DNA of 11,363 nt from Candidatus Dadabacteria bacterium UBA2774 (GTDB taxonomy: Bacteria; Desulfobacterota_D; UBA1144; Nemesobacterales; UBA2774): contig DEIM01000231.1 in NCBI GenBank assembly GCA_002352485.1, forward strand, positions 1 to 11,363, written 5' to 3'. A program made the translations under genes and the position numbers. This document shows, in pieces, positions 6,901-11,363 of the stretch (its first letter is position 1; each line of letters opens with the position of its first letter). The notes under the pieces are model-generated. The model had not been told where the DNA came from. It did not search any database and saw nothing but the letters and a program-made list of their open reading frames with translations.

Positions 6901-8394
6901 CTAACTTTGTCCTGAGATAAGCCCTGTTGCATTTGAGCTCGTGAATCTTTGAGCTGCCTCTACAAGCTCACTTGCCGCAAACGGTTTAGAGATATTTCCG
7001 TTTGCACCCGCCATTTTTGAGCGTACTTTATCGACCAGTCCATCCTTAGCAGACAGCATGATAATGGGCACTTGTTTCATGAGCCCGTGACTTTTAATAA
7101 TCTTGCAAACCTGGTAACCATCCATGTGCGGTAAATTTATTTCTATAAAAATCAAACCCGGCTTAACATCATTTAAACACGAGAGGGCTTCCATACCATC
7201 AGATACAGCGCTCACGGAATACCCTTGGCGGTTTAACGCAAGGGTTATTAATTTTTGAACCGTACGACTGTTATCTATAACTAAAACATTTTTATTGATT
7301 CCATTTGAATTAATGTCATTTGGAGTGGTCTCACTTGACGGATAATTCGTATCTACTGCGTCTAAGGTAGAGGCTTGTTGCTGTGTTTCAAATTCCGGTT
7401 CTACACGTGCCGCAAAAGGCTCATCAATGGAGTTTAAGCCCTGGGAAGACGATGTAAGCTCGACCGGTTCTTCAATTGCTTTATTAGTTTCTTCCAAAGT
7501 ATCCCCGCCATTTTGAATCTGATCCTCAGACACTTCAGCAAAGTCTTTATTATCGGGAGCATTAATAAATAAATTTTGACTAAAAACGTCTCCACTTTCA
7601 TTAGAGACTTGGTCCTCGTCCTGAGTCTCCGAATCTTCAAAAATGCCGTGATCGTTACCGACGTGGTGTATTACATCAGTTTCAGATTCATCTATATGCT
7701 CTTCATTTGCATCGCTAACGAGGGGAATATCGTTTTCAGATTCAACCTGCTCCGCATGAAGAGACTCTTGTGTTAACGTAGATTGAGTATGATCTTCAAC
7801 TTCTGTGTTTGAGCCTTTATCAACTTCAGAAGTATCACCGTTCTTATATACTTCCAGCTCTCTTACCAACTCATCTATATCGTCATATCCGGTAGGTTTG
7901 AGTGATAATTCAGAAAAATCCGTTTGGTTTTTACTGTACCCATAGTACTGCGTTAACATATCGATTATAGAGCGTTCTGATACAACTACGGGAATAATAT
8001 TCTTACCCGTTAAAAAGTTTAGTTTATCTACCAGTATTAAATTTGAAGGGTCTGACATGGCGACTGTTAATGCAGAGCCCGTGATGCTTAGTGGTATAAG
8101 ACGGTTCTCAATTGCGATTTCACTTGGTATAAGCTCCAAAACCTCTTGATCTACAGAGTGGTCTTCTATACTTATTACAGGTACTCCGTAAGATTTACCG
8201 AGAAAATCCATTAGCTCAGGTTCAGTTATGTAGCCTAGTTCAATTAAAGCCTCACTAAGCTCCATATCGGAATTGTATTTTCTCTCAATTGCCTCTTTTA
8301 TCTGCTCTAGGCTCAGAATATCTTCTTTAACCAGAAGCTTAGCTATCTGCATTTTCATATATGTAAAGAATTTTGCAAGTAGCGTGCCATACAC
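6901..8394 (-). CDS. MshEN (GspE/PilB N-terminal) domain plus PilG-like receiver fusion
   Basis: A soluble protein, 497 residues from the GTG at 8394. An ATG at 8358 (Met13), just before the domain, is an equally likely start; neither has a Shine-Dalgarno. Residues 16-152 match the GspE/PilB/MshE N-terminal domain: two helical repeats, then IAIENRLIPLS, LTVAMSDPSNLILVDKLNF and IIDMLTQYYG. Residues 155-367 are a low-complexity, Asp/Glu/Ser/Thr-rich linker, probably disordered. Residues 368-490 form a receiver domain most like twitching-motility PilG (IIMLSAKDGLVDK). The acidic pocket reads Asp374-Asn375, and Ser448 and Lys470 are kept, but the phosphoacceptor position is Glu418 (FIEINLPHMDG). 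The Arg-Leu-Gly signatures for cyclic-di-GMP are replaced by Gln-Ile-Ala and Glu-Leu-Ser. No ATPase domain follows, so this is not a secretion ATPase. A role in type IV pilus or similar machinery control is inferred. Confidence 0.88.
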   Translation of the reverse strand: MYGTLLAKFFTYMKMQIAKLLVKEDILSLEQIKEAIERKYNSDMELSEALIELGYITEPELMDFLGKSYGVPVISIEDHSVDQEVLELIPSEIAIENRLIPLSITGSALTVAMSDPSNLILVDKLNFLTGKNIIPVVVSERSIIDMLTQYYGYSKNQTDFSELSLKPTGYDDIDELVRELEVYKNGDTSEVDKGSNTEVEDHTQSTLTQESLHAEQVESENDIPLVSDANEEHIDESETDVIHHVGNDHGIFEDSETQDEDQVSNESGDVFSQNLFINAPDNKDFAEVSEDQIQNGGDTLEETNKAIEEPVELTSSSQGLNSIDEPFAARVEPEFETQQQASTLDAVDTNYPSSETTPNDINSNGINKNVLVIDNSRTVQKLITLALNRQGYSVSAVSDGMEALSCLNDVKPGLIFIEINLPHMDGYQVCKIIKSHGLMKQVPIIMLSAKDGLVDKVRSKMAGANGNISKPFAASELVEAAQRFTSSNATGLISGQS

Positions 8395-8691
8395 AAATTA
8401 GTCTGGGAAATAACCATAAAACCCCTATATTACTATAAAACCTTACTTAGACGAGTGAGTATCCAGTGCGCAATAGTGACGAAAAATGTCAACATGCGAC
8501 TTTAAATTCACATTTTGTAAGGCAAGCTGTATTTTCACAAATTTGGCTTAACGAAAATATCGATTGTGTTTAAGGGTGATTCTGAGACCATAAAAGAGTT
8601 AAGACTACTGTAGAGTTTTTGGTAAGACGGTAGAATTAAGAATTCATATAAAATCTCGTATCAAATGTCTAATTTTTAAAACTTCGTGCTT

Positions 8692-8712
8692 AAATGTGAG
8701 GCACATTTTTTT
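8692..8712 (+). terminator. Hairpin AAATGTG-AGG-CACATTT followed by T-run
   Basis: A perfect 7-bp stem with a 3-nt loop (8692-8708) runs into seven T (8706-8712, partly in the stem). It looks like a weak plus-strand intrinsic terminator. It could end a small RNA made in the 8400-8700 region or block read-through into glnB. Its centre is about 90 bp upstream of the predicted sigma-54 start, so an activator-binding dyad is the alternative reading. Confidence 0.4.
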
Positions 8713-8734
8713 ATTAACATTTCAGAAGAGGCCT

Positions 8735-8751
8735 ATTTCATTGATTGAAAT
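8735..8751. repeat. Inverted repeat ATTTCA-N5-TGAAAT upstream of glnB
   Basis: A perfect 6-bp dyad centred about 48 bp before the predicted glnB transcription start. A third ATTTCA copy lies at 8719-8724. The sequence does not match the NtrC consensus (TGCAC-type half sites). Possible operator, or chance in AT-rich sequence. Confidence 0.3.
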
Positions 8752-8764
8752 GCGTTTTGATAAG

Positions 8765-8780
8765 TGGTATGTTCTTTGCA
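8765..8780 (+). promoter_or_regulatory. Sigma-54 promoter of glnB-glnA
   Basis: TGGTATGTTCTTTGCA matches the -24/-12 consensus TGGCACG-N4-TTGCW at 9 of its 11 fixed positions plus the final W (T replaces C at two). The invariant GG (8766-8767) and GC (8778-8779) are 10 bp apart. The start would be near 8791, leaving an 18-nt leader that contains AAGGAGG (8794-8800) 8 nt before the glnB ATG. This promoter class needs an AAA+ activator, NtrC in known nitrogen systems. No such gene is in the window. Confidence 0.85.
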
Positions 8781-8784
8781 TTAA

Positions 8785-9147
<363 letters not shown>

Positions 9148-9201
9148 GGGTATAAGGTTGTCGCTATATTGGGAAATCCACACACAAGAATAATATATAC
9201 T

Positions 9202-9251
9202 AAGGAGCAAAGCATTATGCCCACAACAAGAAAGAAAAACAGCAAAGGAGG
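9202..9251 (+). promoter_or_regulatory. Two Shine-Dalgarno sites preceding two in-frame glnA ATGs
   Basis: AAGGAG at 9202-9207 stands 9 nt before the ATG at 9217, and AGGAGG at 9246-9251 stands 10 nt before the ATG at 9262, in the same frame. The second start gives a normal glutamine synthetase N-terminus. The first would add a basic 15-residue extension ([15 protein letters not shown]). Confidence 0.55.
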
Positions 9252-9261
9252 AAGTACGAGT

Positions 9262-10683
9262 ATGTTTCCAAAGAAACCAGCCGATGTATTGAAAATGATT
9301 AAGGATAATAATATCGAATTTGTCGATTTAAGGTTCCTTGATTTTATTGGAACCTGGCAGCATTTTAGCATCCCAGCAAGAGAATTTGATGCCTCGACAT
9401 TCGAAGAAGGTCTGGGTTTTGACGGTTCAAGCATTAGGGGATGGCAGTCGATTCACGCAAGTGATATGCTTATGATTCCCGAAGCAGTAACAGCCAGGAT
9501 CGATCCGTTTTTAACTATTCCTACAATTGCGATCATTTGCGCTATTGTAGATCCTATTACACGCGAGCCCTACTCGAGAGACCCGCGTAATATTGCCAAC
9601 AAAGCCAACGCATACCTTAAGAGCAGCGGCGTCGGAGATACAGCGTATTTCGGCCCTGAGCTTGAGTTCTTTATATTAGATGACGTTAGATACGATCAGA
9701 CAGCTAATTCAGGCTATTATTTCATAGACTCCGTAGAAGGTATCTGGAATTCAGGAGCGGACGAAGGCCCGAACCTTGGTTATAAGCCCAGACATAAGGA
9801 AGGGTACTTCCCTACACCGCCTACGGATTCTTACCAGGACATGCGCTCTGAAATGGTTGTAGTTCTTGAGAAACTTGGGATATTGATAGAGGCTCACCAC
9901 CACGAGGTAGCTACGGCCGGACAGGCTGAAATAGATATGAGGTTTGCACCGTTGATTCAGATGGGCGATCAGATGATGTGGTACAAGTACGTTATCAAAA
10001 ATGTGGCGAAAAGCTACGGTAAAACAGTAACATTTATGCCTAAACCTCTTTTTGAAGACAACGGCTCGGGAATGCACGTACACCAGTCGATATGGAAGAA
10101 AAATAAACCCCTATTCGCAGGAAACGGTTACGCAGGAATGAGCGATATGGCTATGCACTATATTGGCGGTATATTGAAGCATGCACCGACAATTTGCGCA
10201 TTCAGTAACCCCATTACCAACTCATACAGAAGGCTTGTTCCGGGCTTTGAAGCGCCGGTCAATCTGGCTTATTCGGCAAGGAACAGAAGCGCTGCGGTTA
10301 GAATACCGATGTATTCGCCAAGCCCTAAAGCAAAGAGGCTCGAGTGCCGCTTCCCAGATCCTGCAAGCAACGGATACCTGACTTTCTCTGCTATGCTGAT
10401 GGCGGGTCTCGATGGGATAGAGAAGAAGCTCGATCCGGGTGATCCGCTGGACAAGGACATCTATTCATTGGGACCGGAGGAGCTTGCAGACATTCCATCA
10501 GTCCCGGGCTCACTTGAAGACGCTCTCAAAGCGTTAGAGGCTGATCACGAATTCCTACTCAAGGGTGATGTGTTCACAGAAGACGTGGTCGAGACATGGA
10601 TAGATTATAAAATGGAAAACGAAGTAAACCCAATTAAACTAAGGCCAGTGCCTTATGAGTTTATGCTTTACTTTGACGTATAA
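9262..10683 (+). CDS. glnA: Glutamine synthetase type I
   Basis: A cytoplasmic dodecameric enzyme making glutamine from glutamate, ammonia and ATP. From the ATG at 9262 it has 473 residues, typical of the bacterial GSI-beta type. The N-terminal beta-grasp domain reads [21 protein letters not shown]...WQHFSIP and [14 protein letters not shown]. The catalytic domain has FGPELEFFI with its metal-binding glutamates, the [16 protein letters not shown] segment, [31 protein letters not shown] and [12 protein letters not shown]. Near the C-terminus, [12 protein letters not shown] keeps the tyrosine equivalent to the adenylylation site (E. coli Tyr397), so GlnE-type control is expected. The C-terminus is normal ([10 protein letters not shown]). 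I chose 9262 from family length and its AGGAGG; the ATG at 9217 also has a Shine-Dalgarno, and a TTG at 9169 is unlikely. It lies downstream of glnB (114 bp to this ATG), presumably on the same sigma-54 transcript, and ends at a strong terminator. Confidence 0.96.
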   Translation: MFPKKPADVLKMIKDNNIEFVDLRFLDFIGTWQHFSIPAREFDASTFEEGLGFDGSSIRGWQSIHASDMLMIPEAVTARIDPFLTIPTIAIICAIVDPITREPYSRDPRNIANKANAYLKSSGVGDTAYFGPELEFFILDDVRYDQTANSGYYFIDSVEGIWNSGADEGPNLGYKPRHKEGYFPTPPTDSYQDMRSEMVVVLEKLGILIEAHHHEVATAGQAEIDMRFAPLIQMGDQMMWYKYVIKNVAKSYGKTVTFMPKPLFEDNGSGMHVHQSIWKKNKPLFAGNGYAGMSDMAMHYIGGILKHAPTICAFSNPITNSYRRLVPGFEAPVNLAYSARNRSAAVRIPMYSPSPKAKRLECRFPDPASNGYLTFSAMLMAGLDGIEKKLDPGDPLDKDIYSLGPEELADIPSVPGSLEDALKALEADHEFLLKGDVFTEDVVETWIDYKMENEVNPIKLRPVPYEFMLYFDV

Positions 10684-10702
10684 AAGTTAGAGTTGGAAAG
10701 AT

Positions 10703-10740
10703 AAAAAAGGCGGCCATTTCAACAAATTGCCGCCTTTTTT
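10703..10740 (+). terminator. Bidirectional rho-independent terminator after glnA
   Basis: A perfect 12-bp stem AAAAAAGGCGGC / GCCGCCTTTTTT (10703-10714 and 10729-10740). Past one mismatch the loop can pair four more bases (ATTT/AAAT), leaving a CAAC tetraloop. The T-run on one side and A-run on the other let it stop glnA transcripts on the plus strand and nuoL transcripts on the minus strand, whose stop lies 110 bp away. Confidence 0.93.
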
Positions 10741-10850
10741 ATTGTCATTTTGCTAATACCTAAAAACCAATAATTATAACGATCTACTATGAATGGCCGA
10801 ATCTATTAAGATAGTGTGAGTTGTTGGTAAGTCTCCCTAGATAGACAATG

Positions 10851-11363
10851 CTAAAACTGCCATAGCAAGACAAATATTAAAATTATAGCGGCTCCGATGG
10901 CCATGAGAGAAGCGTAGCTTCTTAAGGCGCCCGACTGAGCAGCCTGAAGAGTAAGCGCAGTTTCCTTTACTATGTAAGCAACCCCGTTTACAGCACCGTC
11001 AATAAATTTTTGGTCGAATTTAGAGGCCTGCTCTGCTATGTAAGAGAACGGTTGTACGATTATGTAATCGTAGAGCTCATCCACATACCATTTATTTAGA
11101 GAGCCTTCATAAAGAGGCTTAATCACCTCGTTCTCGGCGATTTTATCAGCCGAAGAAGGCTTAATGAGATAGAGGTACAATGCGATCAGGATTCCGAGTA
11201 AAGCGGCAGCGATGGAAAAGATAACCAGGGTCCAGTGACCGAATAGGTGATGACCGATGTGCCTGGTACCGTCTAGTAAAATCGAGGTGGATATGAATTT
11301 CTCAAATAAGTTCGAATCGTGGATCCCTACGACCTCGCCCATAAACTCAGGCACGCCGATATA
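10851..11363 (-). CDS. nuoL: NADH-quinone oxidoreductase subunit L, C-terminal part
   Basis: The 3' end of nuoL, an inner-membrane proton-pumping subunit of complex I. The frame is open through the window edge at 11363 (Tyr-Ile-Gly-Val-Pro), so the Met/GTG near 11354 is not the start; about 170 of an expected 600-odd residues are visible. It shows PEFMGEVVGIHDSNLFEKFI, a transmembrane segment (LVIFSIAAALLGILIALYLY), the family's YEGSLNKWYVDELYDYIIVQP segment, which begins the long lateral helix region, and a final membrane segment (LMAIGAAIILIFVLLW). This order is typical of NuoL rather than NuoM or NuoN. It ends at 10851 facing glnA, with no nuoM downstream. It would therefore be the last gene of its transcript unless the cluster is split or reordered. 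The terminator at 10703-10740 serves it from the other side. Confidence 0.9.
   Translation of the reverse strand, partial: YIGVPEFMGEVVGIHDSNLFEKFISTSILLDGTRHIGHHLFGHWTLVIFSIAAALLGILIALYLYLIKPSSADKIAENEVIKPLYEGSLNKWYVDELYDYIIVQPFSYIAEQASKFDQKFIDGAVNGVAYIVKETALTLQAAQSGALRSYASLMAIGAAIILIFVLLWQF

Noticed and set aside
6901..8394. The fusion protein considered as a type II secretion or pilus ATPase
   Set aside because: Only the N-terminal domain is present; no Walker A, Walker B or Asp/His boxes follow, and the C-terminal half is a receiver domain.
8486..8551. A 21-codon plus-strand ORF with three cysteines in the glnB upstream region
   Set aside because: There is no Shine-Dalgarno, it is very short and sits in AT-rich DNA; it is indistinguishable from chance.
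9169..9216. A longer glnA reading frame opening with TTG at 9169
   Set aside because: No Shine-Dalgarno precedes it, the added residues do not resemble any glutamine synthetase N-terminus, and two ATGs with good Shine-Dalgarno sites follow.

Overview
This window of about 11.4 kb looks like core chromosome of a Gram-negative, glutathione-using, respiring bacterium. It encodes a KefB/KefC-type glutathione-gated K+/H+ antiporter with its reductase subunit. It also carries a GlnB-GlnA nitrogen-assimilation pair behind a sigma-54-type promoter, an NADH dehydrogenase subunit (NuoL), and a receiver domain resembling those of type IV pilus control. This combination fits a deltaproteobacterial, Desulfobacterota or Dadabacteria-like lineage, but that placement is a guess from gene content. 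No insertion sequence, phage gene, CRISPR array, tRNA or rRNA was seen.

Layout. (1) 1-576, plus strand: the 3' part of a DUF5996-family gene whose start lies before the window. (2) 580-1215, minus: a secreted cysteine-rich protein made of three near-identical 65-residue units, convergent with gene 1. (3) 1318-2646, plus: a MOFRL-family D-glycerate kinase that appears to be read from a leaderless mRNA. (4) 6087 down to 2686, minus: a run of four genes, a KefF/KefG-like quinone reductase, a KefB/C antiporter, a DUF2237 protein and an unrecognised 117-residue protein. (5) 8394 down to 6308, minus: a two-gene unit. The first gene encodes a fusion of a GspE/PilB-type N-terminal (MshEN) domain, a long acidic linker and a PilG-like receiver domain. 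The second, 2 nt downstream, encodes an unrecognised helical protein. (6) 8395-8808: a 414-bp AT-rich divergent intergenic region with a sigma-54 promoter and two dyads. (7) 8809-10683, plus: glnB and glnA, closed by a strong bidirectional terminator. (8) 10851-11363, minus: the 3' end of nuoL.

How they work together. The nitrogen genes form a regulated unit: sigma-54 transcription, a PII protein with the uridylylation tyrosine (Tyr51), and a glutamine synthetase with the adenylylation tyrosine. KefB/C plus its reductase form an electrophile-stress potassium-efflux system. The two parts most worth following up are the triple-repeat cysteine-rich secreted protein, whose spacing predicts disulfide-stapled helical hairpins, and the MshEN-receiver fusion. 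In that fusion the phosphoacceptor aspartate is a glutamate and the cyclic-di-GMP signature residues look lost, so it may act as a locked, non-phosphorylated switch together with its small partner.
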